A DNA stretch of 42,328 bases from an uncultured Bacteroidales bacterium (GCA_947625885.1 CANQQA010000022.1:1-42328); one strand, 5' to 3'. Counted from the first letter of the stretch, positions 18,084 to 28,863 are shown. Notes: a model not told the origin generated them from the letters alone. Translations and numbers: made by a program.

Positions 18084-18167
18084 GCCCAAATGGCGGAATT
18101 GGTAGACGCGTTAGTTTCAGGGACTAATGTTCATTAGGACGTGCAGGTTCGAGTCCTGTTTTGGGCA
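18084..18167 (+). tRNA. tRNA-Leu (CAG)
   Basis: An 84-base class II tRNA with a long variable arm: acceptor GCCCAAA/TTTGGGC, anticodon stem TTAGT/ACTAA, loop TTCAGGG giving CAG, discriminator A. Confidence 0.94.
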
Positions 18168-18188
18168 CGCTTTTCGAGTGCGGAGATT

Positions 18189-18271
18189 GTCCGGGTGGTG
18201 AAATTGGTAGACACGCTACTTTGAGGGGGTAGTGATCTTAGATCGTGTGAGTTCGAATCTCATCTCGGACA
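18189..18271 (+). tRNA. tRNA-Leu (GAG)
   Basis: An 83-base class II tRNA: acceptor GTCCGGG/CTCGGAC, loop TTGAGGG giving GAG, discriminator A. Last gene of the tRNA operon. Confidence 0.94.
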
Positions 18272-18281
18272 CGAGACAAAA

Positions 18282-18314
18282 GGAAAAGGCATTGTGGTTA
18301 CAATGCCTTTTTCC
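18282..18314 (+). terminator. Terminator of the tRNA operon
   Basis: Stem GGAAAAGGCATTGT (18282-18295) with 18300-18314, loop GGTT, one bulged T; the T-rich arm acts as the run. The acyltransferase ATG follows 26 bases on, so some read-through into it is possible. Confidence 0.8.
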
Positions 18315-18340
18315 GTATTATACCTTTTAATCTGTTGTCT

Positions 18341-19054
18341 ATGACGATACTGCGATTTCTTTACCAATGGCTCGTAATCGTGCCGGTGATGGCGGTGGTA
18401 ACGGTGCTTGCCGCCGTAACGACCATCGTGGGCTGCTTTGCGGGCAGCCACCGCATCTGGGGATATTATCCGGGTCTTATCTGGTCGCGAATTTTCTGCA
18501 TCGTGTCGCTGGTGCGGGTGAAAGTGCGCGGACGTGAAAATCTCGACAAACATACGTCGTACGTGTTCGTTGCCAACCATCAGGGTGCCTACGATATATT
18601 TCTCGTGTACGGCTATCTGGGACACAAATTCAAATGGATGATGAAAGCGTCGCTGCGGAAGATTCCTTTCGTGGGGGCTGCGTGCGCCGCAGCGGGTTTC
18701 ATTTTCGTAGACCGGTCGGGAAAAGGATTGCGCGAAACGCTGGCTGCCGCCGAAAAGATTCTGGTAAAAGGTATGTCGCTCGTGGTCTTTCCCGAAGGGT
18801 CGCGCACGCCCGACGGCAGCGTGCAGCGCTTCAAAAGAGGGGCTTATCAGATAGCCGAAGACTTGTCGCTGCCGGTGGTGCCGCTTACGATAGACGGCTC
18901 TTACCGCGTACTGCCGAAAGAGGGCAAACTGATACGCCCGGGCAAAATAACGCTGACCATACATGCCCCCATATTCCCCGAAAACGACGGCAAGCACGAC
19001 ATGGAAACACTCATCGACAAAAGTCGCGAAGTCATCATATCGGGATTGCGATAG
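18341..19054 (+). CDS. plsC: 1-acyl-sn-glycerol-3-phosphate acyltransferase (PlsC family)
   Basis: A 237-residue inner-membrane enzyme that acylates lysophosphatidate to phosphatidate in phospholipid synthesis. One or two N-terminal hydrophobic segments (residues about 5-40) precede the acyltransferase motifs NHQGAYD (NHxxxxD), FVDRSGKG, VVFPEGSRTPDG and PVVPLTIDGS. An upstream TTG could add two residues, but the ATG at 18341 is the natural start. It lies between the tRNA operon terminator and tRNA-Gln. TACCTTTT at 18322 is a near -7 box. Confidence 0.92.
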   Translation: MTILRFLYQWLVIVPVMAVVTVLAAVTTIVGCFAGSHRIWGYYPGLIWSRIFCIVSLVRVKVRGRENLDKHTSYVFVANHQGAYDIFLVYGYLGHKFKWMMKASLRKIPFVGAACAAAGFIFVDRSGKGLRETLAAAEKILVKGMSLVVFPEGSRTPDGSVQRFKRGAYQIAEDLSLPVVPLTIDGSYRVLPKEGKLIRPGKITLTIHAPIFPENDGKHDMETLIDKSREVIISGLR

Positions 19055-19158
19055 ACAACGAAAGCGCGATACTCAAAAAAAATGTTAATGCGAAAGAGAA
19101 ACCGACGGGATAGTAGGAAAAGATGAAAATAAATTTGCACCTTTGCAGTCGGAAAAAT

Positions 19159-19229
19159 TGCCCTGTGGTGTAATGGTAGCACTTCGGATTCTGGTTCCGC
19201 CTGTGAGGGTTCGAATCCTTCCAGGGCAA
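19159..19229 (+). tRNA. tRNA-Gln (CTG)
   Basis: A 71-base cloverleaf: acceptor TGCCCTG/CAGGGCA, anticodon loop TTCTGGT giving CTG, T-arm GAGGG-TTCGAAT-CCTTC, discriminator A. U1-A72 is typical of tRNA-Gln. The outermost anticodon-stem pair is a mismatch (T-C). Upstream CACCTTTG is a one-mismatch -7 box. Confidence 0.88.
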
Positions 19230-19232
19230 CAA

Positions 19233-19267
19233 GAGCCGCCAATCGCATGATTGGCGGCTCTCTTTTT
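19233..19267. terminator. Terminator after tRNA-Gln
   Basis: A perfect 12-bp stem, GAGCCGCCAATC (19233-19244) with 19249-19260, loop GCAT, then TCTTTTT. It also lies at the 3' end of the convergent rubredoxin gene. Confidence 0.9.
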
Positions 19268-19286
19268 GCCGTGAAAGCGGGAGGCG

Positions 19287-19451
19287 CTACTCCTCCACGG
19301 GCTCAAATTCGTCTTTGCCCACTCCGCACAACGGGCATACCCAATCGTCGGGAATATCCTCGAATGCGGTGCCCGGAGCGATGCCGCCTTCGGGGTCGCC
19401 TTTTGCCGGATCGTAAATCCAGTCGCATACGGTACATTTGTACTTTTTCAT
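19287..19451 (-). CDS. Rubredoxin
   Basis: A 54-residue one-iron electron carrier. Two knuckles bind Fe(Cys)4: [12 protein letters not shown] (Cys 6 and 9) and [14 protein letters not shown] (Cys 39 and 42). The spacing and length are exactly those of small anaerobe rubredoxins, which pass electrons to rubrerythrin, superoxide reductase or similar oxygen-defence enzymes. None of those partners is in the window. The -7 box TACCTTTG lies on the same strand at 19520-19527, leaving a 60-base leader. Confidence 0.96.
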   Translation of the reverse strand: MKKYKCTVCDWIYDPAKGDPEGGIAPGTAFEDIPDDWVCPLCGVGKDEFEPVEE

Positions 19452-19519
19452 ACCTTACATTTTTAATAATTATACAATGAAAACGTCCGACGCTTCCGCC
19501 GAGCCGCGTTCTTCATTAA

Positions 19520-19527
19520 CAAAGGTA
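19520..19527 (-). promoter_or_regulatory. -7 box (TACCTTTG) of the rubredoxin gene
   Basis: Exact TAnnTTTG on the minus strand. It lies back-to-back with the DUF3078 promoter on the other strand. No clear -33 box. Confidence 0.55.
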
Positions 19528-19546
19528 CAATCTTTTTTGTTTATAT

Positions 19547-19577
19547 TTTGTCGTATCTGCATTTTTATATATTTTTG
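19547..19577 (+). promoter_or_regulatory. Promoter of the DUF3078 gene
   Basis: TTTG (19547-19550), 19-bp spacer, exact TATTTTTG (19570-19577), with the ATG 23 bases further on. Confidence 0.88.
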
Positions 19578-19600
19578 CGGCAAAATATAAAAATACAACT

Positions 19601-20524
19601 ATGAGTAAAAAGTATTTTCTTTTAATCGCGCTGGCAGCGATGTCGTTTGCCGGCGTTTCGGCACAAGAAGCAGCACAGGAAGAAGAAGCCCCTGCAAAAC
19701 CTTGGACAAAAGCCGGTTTTATCGGACTCAAATTTACACAAGCAAGTTTTACGAACTGGGCTTCGGGCGGCGAAAACGCACTGGCGCTCGATGCACAATT
19801 CACCTATCAAGCCGATTTCAAAAAAGATGTCCACTTGTGGCAGAACCGTATAGAATTCGGTTTCGGCGGCAACCAAATGAGCGATGACCCCTTGAAAAAA
19901 ACAACGGATAAAATCTACCTCAACTCCAACTACGGTTATCAAGTGCAGCGTGTTCTGTATGTCAGCGCGATGCTTACTTACGAATCGCAATTCGCCAACG
20001 GTTACAACTATTCGGGTGACATACGGACATACGTTTCGCGTTTCATGGCGCCGGGTTACCTGACAGCCGGTATCGGTATTACGTGGACACCTGCCAAAAT
20101 GTTTTCTCTCGTGGTTACGCCGGTTACCTACAAAGGTACTTACGTGCTCGACCAATATTTGGCAGACCAACACTCTTTCGGCGTGAAAGACGGGCATAAA
20201 ACACTCAACGAACTCGGTGCCAACGTGAAAGCCGAACTGAACTACGACATCATGAAAAACATCAACCTCTATTCCCGTCTGAATCTCTTTACCGACTACC
20301 TGCGCGGAAAAGAGGTAAAAAACATCGACGTGGCGTGGGACGTACAGATAAACATGACCATCAACAAATGGCTGTCGGCTTCGGTATCGACAAATCTCGT
20401 ATATGACAACGATATAAAGCTGCTTGATAAAAAGAAAGGTCCCGACGGGGAAATCATCGAAAGCAAATGCCCCAAAATACAATTCAAGGAAATTCTTGCT
20501 ATCGGACTGCAATACAATTTCTGA
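19601..20524 (+). CDS. DUF3078 outer-membrane protein
   Basis: A 307-residue protein with a signal peptide (MSKKYFLLIALAAMSFAGVSAQ). A series of amphipathic beta-strands ends in a terminal aromatic residue (GLQYNF), typical of an outer-membrane beta-barrel. The block KPWTKAGFIGLKFTQASFTNWASGGEN is characteristic of Bacteroidota DUF3078. Function is not established. It is monocistronic: a full promoter in front and a strong terminator behind. Confidence 0.88.
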   Translation: MSKKYFLLIALAAMSFAGVSAQEAAQEEEAPAKPWTKAGFIGLKFTQASFTNWASGGENALALDAQFTYQADFKKDVHLWQNRIEFGFGGNQMSDDPLKKTTDKIYLNSNYGYQVQRVLYVSAMLTYESQFANGYNYSGDIRTYVSRFMAPGYLTAGIGITWTPAKMFSLVVTPVTYKGTYVLDQYLADQHSFGVKDGHKTLNELGANVKAELNYDIMKNINLYSRLNLFTDYLRGKEVKNIDVAWDVQINMTINKWLSASVSTNLVYDNDIKLLDKKKGPDGEIIESKCPKIQFKEILAIGLQYNF

Positions 20525-20544
20525 TACGACAAGCGTAAAAACAG

Positions 20545-20580
20545 AAACGGGTCGGCTCCTTACGGCGCCGACCCGTTTTT
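20545..20580 (+). terminator. Terminator after the DUF3078 gene
   Basis: A 12-bp stem AAACGGGTCGGC (20545-20556) with 20567-20578, 10-base loop, followed by T. The convergent cupin gene ends just beyond it. Confidence 0.88.
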
Positions 20581-20599
20581 CGTTGCCGCAAGCGGGGTG

Positions 20600-21046
20600 T
20601 TACCATGCCACCGGCTCGTTCAGCAGATCGCCGTCGGCAGCATCGGCTGCCGTAAAGGTGGCACCCTTATACTGCACGCAAAGCATGATGAGCGGTTCCG
20701 TGCCGTTGTTGCGCACAGAGCGTTTGCCCGCCGGCGCCACACGCACCACGCTGCCTTCGGACACGGGAAAAACCTTGCCGTCGACTTGAAATTCGCCCTT
20801 TCCGGCAAGGAAGAAATAGAGTTCTTCGTGCTCTTTGTGGCGATGCAGAAATCCCGTTTCGGTACCGGGCAGGAAAAGCTGGAAGGAAAATTCACCGCCG
20901 GTCGCCTGCAAAGCCGCCCCGCCAAACACTTTGCCCGGAATCTTCATTTCACCGAGCGACAGCACGTATTCGCCCAGTTCACTTAATTTGCCGAAATTCA
21001 CGGCTGCAAAATTTTCGGCTGCCGCAATTTTTTCAATCTGTTTCAT
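20600..21046 (-). CDS. Cupin-domain protein
   Basis: A 148-residue single-domain cupin. The first cupin motif is GFLHRHKEHEELYFFLAGKGEF, with metal-ligand His and Glu positions intact; the second is around PAGKRSVRNNGTEP, where the usual His is replaced. The enzyme or binding role is unknown. It is divergently transcribed from an HxlR-type regulator with a palindromic operator between, so it is probably that regulator's target and may help handle a small electrophile or ligand the regulator senses. That last point is inference. Confidence 0.82.
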   Translation of the reverse strand: MKQIEKIAAAENFAAVNFGKLSELGEYVLSLGEMKIPGKVFGGAALQATGGEFSFQLFLPGTETGFLHRHKEHEELYFFLAGKGEFQVDGKVFPVSEGSVVRVAPAGKRSVRNNGTEPLIMLCVQYKGATFTAADAADGDLLNEPVAW

Positions 21047-21124
21047 TTCGTTTAAAATTTTAATTGGTTATTTGAAATTGATTCTTTAACTTTACATCGC
21101 ACTCTTAGTTTATTTCAGATAGCG

Positions 21125-21132
21125 CAAAAATA
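21125..21132 (-). promoter_or_regulatory. -7 box (TATTTTTG) of the cupin gene
   Basis: Exact TAnnTTTG on the minus strand. The GGTTAC half-site at 21158-21163 would lie just upstream of the -33 region. Confidence 0.6.
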
Positions 21133-21157
21133 AGGATTAAAATTCCAATAAACAAGA

Positions 21158-21196
21158 GGTTACAAAAATCGTCCAAAGTAACCTACCGGTTACTTT
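21158..21196. promoter_or_regulatory. Operator: three GGTTAC half-sites between the cupin and HxlR genes
   Basis: Half-sites GGTTAC (21158-21163), GTAACC (21178-21183) and GGTTAC (21188-21193). The last two sit in a perfect 9-bp inverted repeat, AAAGTAACC (21175-21183) and GGTTACTTT (21188-21196), with a 4-bp spacer. It overlaps the -7 box of the HxlR gene, consistent with autoregulation and control of the divergent cupin gene. Confidence 0.7.
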
Positions 21197-21198
21197 TG
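21191..21198 (+). promoter_or_regulatory. -7 box (TACTTTTG) of the HxlR-type gene
   Basis: Exact TAnnTTTG embedded in the right arm of the operator palindrome, 20 bases before the ATG. Confidence 0.6.
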
Positions 21199-21218
21199 TT
21201 GAAAAAGAAGAAATTACC

Positions 21219-21590
21219 ATGCGGAAAAAAGATGAAAAAAATTCGATTATCGAAATTTGTCCCATACGCAACGTGGTGGCCCGTTTCGGCAATAAATGGG
21301 CGCTGCTGCTCATTCTCGTGCTGCACGAAAACGGGGCGGTACGATTCAACGGATTGAAAGCGTTGATTCCGGATATCTCGACCAAAGTATTGTCGGATAC
21401 GCTGCGCGTGTTGGCGGCAGACGATTTGGTGAAGCGGACGGTATTTCCCGAAGTGCCGATACGGGTGGAATACGAATTGACCGACACCGGCAAGTCGCTT
21501 GTACCCATTATCATTTCGCTGACGGAGTGGGCGCAGAAAAACATGAAGTCGATTATGAAACATCGGGAAACAGCAGAGGGCAACGCATAG
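21219..21590 (+). CDS. HxlR-family winged-helix transcriptional regulator
   Basis: A 123-residue winged-helix protein of the MarR-like HxlR group. Visible: the conserved N-terminal CPIRNVVARFGNKWALLIL-type stretch with the redox/electrophile-sensing Cys, a recognition helix around ISTKVLSDTLRVLAADDLVKR, and the wing VRVEYELTDTGKSL. HxlR proteins bind as dimers to inverted repeats and often respond to aldehydes, quinones or disulfide stress. The divergent cupin gene and the GGTTAC palindrome make a self-contained module. Confidence 0.92.
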   Translation: MRKKDEKNSIIEICPIRNVVARFGNKWALLLILVLHENGAVRFNGLKALIPDISTKVLSDTLRVLAADDLVKRTVFPEVPIRVEYELTDTGKSLVPIIISLTEWAQKNMKSIMKHRETAEGNA

Positions 21591-22022
21591 CCCGCCGAAT
21601 GCCGACAGATGCGGCAAGAGCATCAAACCAGTTGGTCTATCTCCTTTTCCTCGATTTTTTTCTGTAATGAAAAGGGAGTCGTGTGGCAATGAATAGTGCA
21701 GGGCTGCGAAACGACATCGGGAAAGAAATTGCGCCCGAGCTGCTCGTAGTCATAATGGGGAGCATAATTGCCGAAACGTATTCGGCGGCGTTCTTCCGAG
21801 AGAAGGGTTTCTATATTTTCCATCGTATCCGTTTTTTTGAAATGCCGCTATTCATCACGCGCTTTATAGAAACCTTTTTTATGCCATTATTGTTCTTGAA
21901 AAGAAGAAATTAACATTAACAAAACCGTTCGACCGCCCGTGAAAACAAAACACGGCAAGGCTTGTTAATAGAAACGGGCTGTCAAAAAAAGCCGGTTGTT
22001 CAATTTCTAAATTTCACGGTCG
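21591..22022. other. 430-bp region without a convincing gene
   Basis: Between the HxlR-type gene and hypA. It contains a minus-strand 66-codon frame (next entry) and an overlapping plus-strand 76-codon frame of poor composition. No TAnnTTTG promoter, clear terminator or RNA structure was recognised here. Confidence 0.5.
21623..21823 (-). CDS. Possible small protein or gene remnant
   Basis: A 66-codon frame. Its first 45 codons have the codon usage of neighbouring genes (MENIETLLSEERRRIRFGNY..., then a stretch rich in charged and aromatic residues). The last 20 are less convincing (SLQKKIEEKEIDQLV). No family was recognised and no promoter is seen. It could be a genuine small protein, the truncated start of a lost gene, or chance. 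Confidence 0.25.
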   Translation of the reverse strand: MENIETLLSEERRRIRFGNYAPHYDYEQLGRNFFPDVVSQPCTIHCHTTPFSLQKKIEEKEIDQLV

Positions 22023-22364
22023 ATGCACGAACTGTCTATTGCGTTGAGTATTCTCGATATGGTCGCCCTCGAAGCGATAAAGAAACAGGCAAGAGAAGTA
22101 AAAGAAATCGAGTTGGAGGTGGGACGCCTTGCAGGAGTGGATATTTCCGCGCTGACATTTTCTTTGCAGACGGCACAACGGTACTCGCCGTTCGAGAAAG
22201 CCCACGTGCGCATCGTCGAGGTCGCTCCGCTATCGCGCTGCCGCCTATGCGGACGGGAATTTTCGCCGCAAAAAATTTTCGACCGCTGCCCCTACTGCCG
22301 GTCGGATAATACCGAACTGGTACAGGGACGGGAATTGCGGCTGAAATCCATTCTCGCCGGCTGA
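22023..22364 (+). CDS. hypA: Hydrogenase nickel-insertion protein HypA
   Basis: A 113-residue nickel metallochaperone that delivers Ni to [NiFe] hydrogenase together with HypB. The N-terminus MHELSIA supplies the Ni-binding His2. The zinc ribbon is intact: CRLCGREF and RCPYC (two CxxC pairs). Length is typical (113-118). Unusually, no hypB, hypC-F or hydrogenase gene is next to it: upstream is a 430-bp gene-poor region and downstream a convergent antiporter gene. The sequence shows no damage. Confidence 0.93.
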   Translation: MHELSIALSILDMVALEAIKKQAREVKEIELEVGRLAGVDISALTFSLQTAQRYSPFEKAHVRIVEVAPLSRCRLCGREFSPQKIFDRCPYCRSDNTELVQGRELRLKSILAG

Positions 22365-22389
22365 ACAGAAACAAGATTCCGGCGGAGGG

Positions 22390-23898
22390 TTAATTTTTTT
22401 CTATCGAATAGTCTTCGATGCCCAGCGACTCGTAATACTTTTTCAACGCCTCTTCGTTGTCGCTTATCACCAGCAGTTTATCGCCGGTTTTGAGCTGGGT
22501 GTGTCCTTTGGGCACAAAGAAGTTGTTATCGCGTTTCACCATAACTGCCAGCGTATTGTCAGGCAAAGGCATATCCATCAAACGGTTTCCGTTCGCCAAA
22601 AATATATCGTTGATTTCGATTTCCGACATCGACGACTTTATCTCCTCCGGCAATTGCACGTCGAAATTCTTTTCGCCTTTGTTCGGAGCCACAAGCCCCA
22701 GCCACTTCGCCATGAAGCCCACCGTCGTTCCCTGTATCAACAAGGAAATGAGCGTGATGAGAAAAACGACATTGAAAATGACTTCTGCGTGTCCCACACC
22801 CGCCAACAGAGGATAAGTGGCAAAGATAATGGGAACGGCTCCGCGCAAACCGACCCACGACACATAGAGCCGCGCCCGCGTCGAGAACTTGCGGAACGGC
22901 AGCAGGCAGAGAAATACGCTGATGGGGCGCGCCAGAATAATGACGAAAAATCCGATGATAAGTCCGATACCGATGACGGGAGGCAATTCGCTCGGCGTAA
23001 CCAGCAAGCCCAGCGTCAAGAACATGACAATCTGGAACAGCCATGTGAACCCGTCGAAGAATGTCGCCATACTGCGGCGGTGCACCACTTTGGCATTGCC
23101 TACGACCAATCCTGCCAAATAAACCGCCAGATAACCGTTGCCTTTCAACATATCGGTAAAGGAGAATATGAAGAAAATAAATGCCAGCAACAGAATGGAA
23201 TAGAGTGACTGATTTTGGACATTCAGACGGTTGAGCGTAGCAATCGCCAGCCTGCCGAACAAATATCCCGACAGAGCGCCGATGCCCATCTGCAAAACGA
23301 AAGTGAGAATAAATTTTCCGAAAGAAAATTCACCCATCTGTACGATTTGTATCAACATGATAGTAAGCATATACGCCATGGGGTCGTTACTTCCGCTCTC
23401 CAATTCCAGCGTAGGACGCAACCGCTCTTTCAGACTTAACCCTTTCGAGCGCAATATGGAAAAGACCGATGCCGAGTCGGTAGAAGACATGACGGCAGCC
23501 AGCAGCATCGACTCCCAAATGTTGAGCTGAAAATCGGGTATGAATCCGCATACGAAATAAATGAAAACTCCGGCAATGCACGTCGTAAGCAATACGCCGA
23601 GCGTAGCCAAAACGACACCCGGACCGATAACCGGCTTTATATCCTGAAACTTCGTATCCATACCGCCGGAGAAGAGTATGATGCTCAACGCTATGACACC
23701 TATGAATTGCGTCGTCTTCGCGCTCTCGAACTGTATCTGCAAAAACGGTATGGGACCGTCGCAGCCGAAAAACATTCCCACGCCCAAAAACAACAGCAAC
23801 ACAGGAAGACCGAATTTATAACCCGTTCTGCCCGCCAATACGCTGAAAAAAAGGAGAATGGCTCCGACAAACACGAAATTCTCAGGATTCAGATTCAT
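22390..23898 (-). CDS. Potassium/proton antiporter (CPA1, NhaP2/CvrA type)
   Basis: A 502-residue inner-membrane cation/proton antiporter. About 12-13 hydrophobic segments cover residues 5-400, with the ion-binding region AVMSSTDSASVFSILR and LELESGSNDPMAYML. A C-terminal RCK/TrkA_C-like regulatory domain (residues about 415-495, with LPDNTLAVMVKRDNNFFVPKG) fits the NhaP2 group, which exports K+ or Na+ for pH and volume control. It follows trmD by 36 bases on the same strand. Confidence 0.9.
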   Translation of the reverse strand: MNLNPENFVFVGAILLFFSVLAGRTGYKFGLPVLLLFLGVGMFFGCDGPIPFLQIQFESAKTTQFIGVIALSIILFSGGMDTKFQDIKPVIGPGVVLATLGVLLTTCIAGVFIYFVCGFIPDFQLNIWESMLLAAVMSSTDSASVFSILRSKGLSLKERLRPTLELESGSNDPMAYMLTIMLIQIVQMGEFSFGKFILTFVLQMGIGALSGYLFGRLAIATLNRLNVQNQSLYSILLLAFIFFIFSFTDMLKGNGYLAVYLAGLVVGNAKVVHRRSMATFFDGFTWLFQIVMFLTLGLLVTPSELPPVIGIGLIIGFFVIILARPISVFLCLLPFRKFSTRARLYVSWVGLRGAVPIIFATYPLLAGVGHAEVIFNVVFLITLISLLIQGTTVGFMAKWLGLVAPNKGEKNFDVQLPEEIKSSMSEIEINDIFLANGNRLMDMPLPDNTLAVMVKRDNNFFVPKGHTQLKTGDKLLVISDNEEALKKYYESLGIEDYSIEKN

Positions 23899-23916
23899 AA
23901 TGTTTTCTATATATAA

Positions 23917-26778
<2,862 letters not shown>

Positions 26779-26785
26779 TATTATT

Positions 26786-27328
26786 ATGTGGAAATCACTG
26801 ACCATACATTCCATAAAATGGATTGCCGCCCGCAGCCGCAAACGCCGCGTCAAACGTTTCGTACCGTTCGAGAGCGCACGCTCCATCGTCGTTTTCGCCG
26901 AACCGCAGGGGGCGCAGCGCATTCTGCCGCAATTGCAGGCACTGGCTGCTGCCGGCAAGAAAATCACGCTTTACCATTTCACGCTGGCATTGAAGCAGAC
27001 CGGCATTCTGTTTCCGGGCATCGACACGGTGGAGATAGCCCTGCCCGACCTCTGTTGGGGACACACGCGCCCCAAAAACGCTATTTGCAACGAATTTCTT
27101 TCGCTCAACGCCGACGTGCTCATAGACTTGACACTCAACGAGCAGCTGCCTGTCGTTTACCTTTCCGCTCTGTCGCAGGCGCCGATGCAACTGGGATTGA
27201 AAAAAGAGACGCCGGTTCCTGCCGACATGATGATACAACAAGAAGCGGATAAACTGACGTCTGAAAGTCTGTTGCAAAATTTACTGTTTTATTGGAAGAA
27301 TATTGCAGTGAAAAATAATAATTCGTAA
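26786..27328 (+). CDS. DUF6913-type protein
   Basis: A 180-residue protein of unknown function, recognised as the Bacteroidota family that commonly sits between ligA and dapA. It has a basic N-terminus (AARSRKRRVKRFVPFE) and an alpha/beta region with SIVVFAEPQG and DVLIDLTLNEQLPVVYLSALSQA. No signal peptide or membrane segment is seen. It starts 7 bases after ligA, so it is co-transcribed with it. The downstream promoter overlaps its stop codon. Confidence 0.75.
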   Translation: MWKSLTIHSIKWIAARSRKRRVKRFVPFESARSIVVFAEPQGAQRILPQLQALAAAGKKITLYHFTLALKQTGILFPGIDTVEIALPDLCWGHTRPKNAICNEFLSLNADVLIDLTLNEQLPVVYLSALSQAPMQLGLKKETPVPADMMIQQEADKLTSESLLQNLLFYWKNIAVKNNNS

Positions 27329-27333
27329 TTTTG
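27326..27333 (+). promoter_or_regulatory. -7 box (TAATTTTG) of dapA
   Basis: Exact TAnnTTTG overlapping the stop codon of the preceding gene, 28 bases before the dapA ATG. It gives dapA a promoter of its own inside the ligA cluster. Confidence 0.55.
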
Positions 27334-27361
27334 TCGCCCGAAATATACAGGTTCAAAAGTT

Positions 27362-28255
27362 ATGGCAAAAATCAATCTCAAAGGCATGGGCGTCGCTCTC
27401 ATCACGCCGTTTTGCGACGATGAGACAGTCGATTTTCCGGCATTAGCCCGCCTTATCGAGTATCAGATACAGAACGGCATTGATTATCTGGTGGTTTTGG
27501 GCACGACGGCAGAAACCCCGACCCTCACCGAGGAAGAGAAACGACAAATCCGTACGTTCGTCATCGAACAAGTCAAAGGGCGCGTGCCTATCGTACTGGG
27601 ATTGGGAGGAAACAATACCCGTGCCATTGTCGAAAGTTTGAAGACGATGAATTTCGACGGCGTAGATGCCATACTTTCGGTCGTACCTTATTATAACAAG
27701 CCTTCGCAAGAGGGTATCTACCAGCACTATAAAGCCATTGCATCAGCAACGAAACTGCCGGTCATTCTCTATAACGTACCCGGACGCACAGGCGTGAACA
27801 TGACGGCGGAAACGACACTGCGGCTGGCACGCGACTTCGACAACATCGTCGCTATCAAAGAGGCGTCGGGCAACATCACGCAGATGGACGACATCATCAA
27901 GAACAAACCTGCCGACTTCATGGTTATTTCGGGAGACGACGGCATCACCTTTCCGCTTATCACGCTGGGGGCTGTCGGTGTCATTTCGGTCATCGGCAAC
28001 GCCTTTCCGCGCGAATTCAGCCGCATGGTGCGTCTGGCGCTGCAAGGCGACTATACGTCGGCACTCACGATACACCACCGCTTTACGGAACTGTTCGGAT
28101 TGCTCTTTGTCGATGGCAACCCCGCCGGCGTGAAATGCCTGCTCCACGCTATGGGTTACATACAAAACCGTTTGAGGCTGCCGCTGGTGCCCACTCGCAT
28201 CACCACTTACGAAAAGATACGAGAGGTGTTGCAGAAACTCAACATCACCTGCTGA
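27362..28255 (+). CDS. dapA: 4-hydroxy-tetrahydrodipicolinate synthase DapA
   Basis: A 297-residue class I aldolase that condenses pyruvate with aspartate semialdehyde, the first committed step of lysine and diaminopimelate synthesis. Visible: GTTAETPTLTEEE, the catalytic Tyr in LYNVPGRTGVN and the Schiff-base Lys at about residue 166 in AIKEASGN. The C-terminal GVKCLLHAMG block is also typical. The family includes N-acetylneuraminate lyase, but these motifs are those of DapA. Confidence 0.96.
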   Translation: MAKINLKGMGVALITPFCDDETVDFPALARLIEYQIQNGIDYLVVLGTTAETPTLTEEEKRQIRTFVIEQVKGRVPIVLGLGGNNTRAIVESLKTMNFDGVDAILSVVPYYNKPSQEGIYQHYKAIASATKLPVILYNVPGRTGVNMTAETTLRLARDFDNIVAIKEASGNITQMDDIIKNKPADFMVISGDDGITFPLITLGAVGVISVIGNAFPREFSRMVRLALQGDYTSALTIHHRFTELFGLLFVDGNPAGVKCLLHAMGYIQNRLRLPLVPTRITTYEKIREVLQKLNITC

Positions 28256-28291
28256 CCGCTCTTGTTTTCACAAAATCAAAAACGTTTTCCC

Positions 28292-28750
28292 ATGATACAA
28301 CGCATACAAACGATTTATCTTTTTCTCGCCGCCGCCCTGACGGCAACGTTCGTATTTCTGCCGGCAGCCACGCTGTTTACTCCGTCGGCTCCGGTAATCT
28401 TCTCGCCCATGGGATTTTATGAAGCCGGTACGCATCACGAAGTGGCTGCCACCGTACCGCTCGCTATCGTTACGGTATTGTCGGCGTTGCTGCCGTTGAT
28501 AAACATATTTCTCTATCGCAACCGTCCGTTGCAGATGCGGGTATGCCGCACCACCACGCTGCTGCTGCTCGCCGTATATATCGTTTTCGGCATTTACGTG
28601 CACACGATGTCGGTAACGCTGCAATCGGAGAGTACGCAGTGGGGCGCCTCGCTGACGATGCCTGTCGTAGCGTTGATAATGAACGAAATAGCCCTGCGTC
28701 GCGTGCGCGCCGATGAACGGCTTGTACGCTCCGCCGACCGGTTGAGATAA
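28292..28750 (+). CDS. DUF4293 membrane protein
   Basis: A 152-residue integral membrane protein with four hydrophobic segments (about residues 7-28, 50-70, 83-105 and 118-138), starting MIQRIQTIYLFLAAAL. It matches the Bacteroidota DUF4293 pattern; its function is unknown. A TTG-started extension ten codons longer is possible but unlikely. It follows dapA by 36 bases and is the last gene of the cluster. Confidence 0.75.
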   Translation: MIQRIQTIYLFLAAALTATFVFLPAATLFTPSAPVIFSPMGFYEAGTHHEVAATVPLAIVTVLSALLPLINIFLYRNRPLQMRVCRTTTLLLLAVYIVFGIYVHTMSVTLQSESTQWGASLTMPVVALIMNEIALRRVRADERLVRSADRLR

Positions 28751-28831
28751 CTCCCCACCCCTACACATTTTTTCTCCTCTGTTGCAGCTCGGTAACGGAA
28801 TAAACTTCCATTTCCTCCGAATGTAAAAAAA

Positions 28832-28863
28832 ACGTCTCCCCACTATATGGAGTGGAGAGACGT
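28832..28863 (-). terminator. Terminator of the SPOR lipoprotein gene
   Basis: Stem ACGTCTC (28832-28838) with 28857-28863, one mismatch, then CCACT with AGTGG, loop ATATGG. Read on the minus strand it is followed by eight T. Confidence 0.85.

Noticed and set aside
21683-21913. Plus-strand 76-codon frame
   Set aside because: Overlaps a better minus-strand frame, has unusual composition and lacks a promoter.
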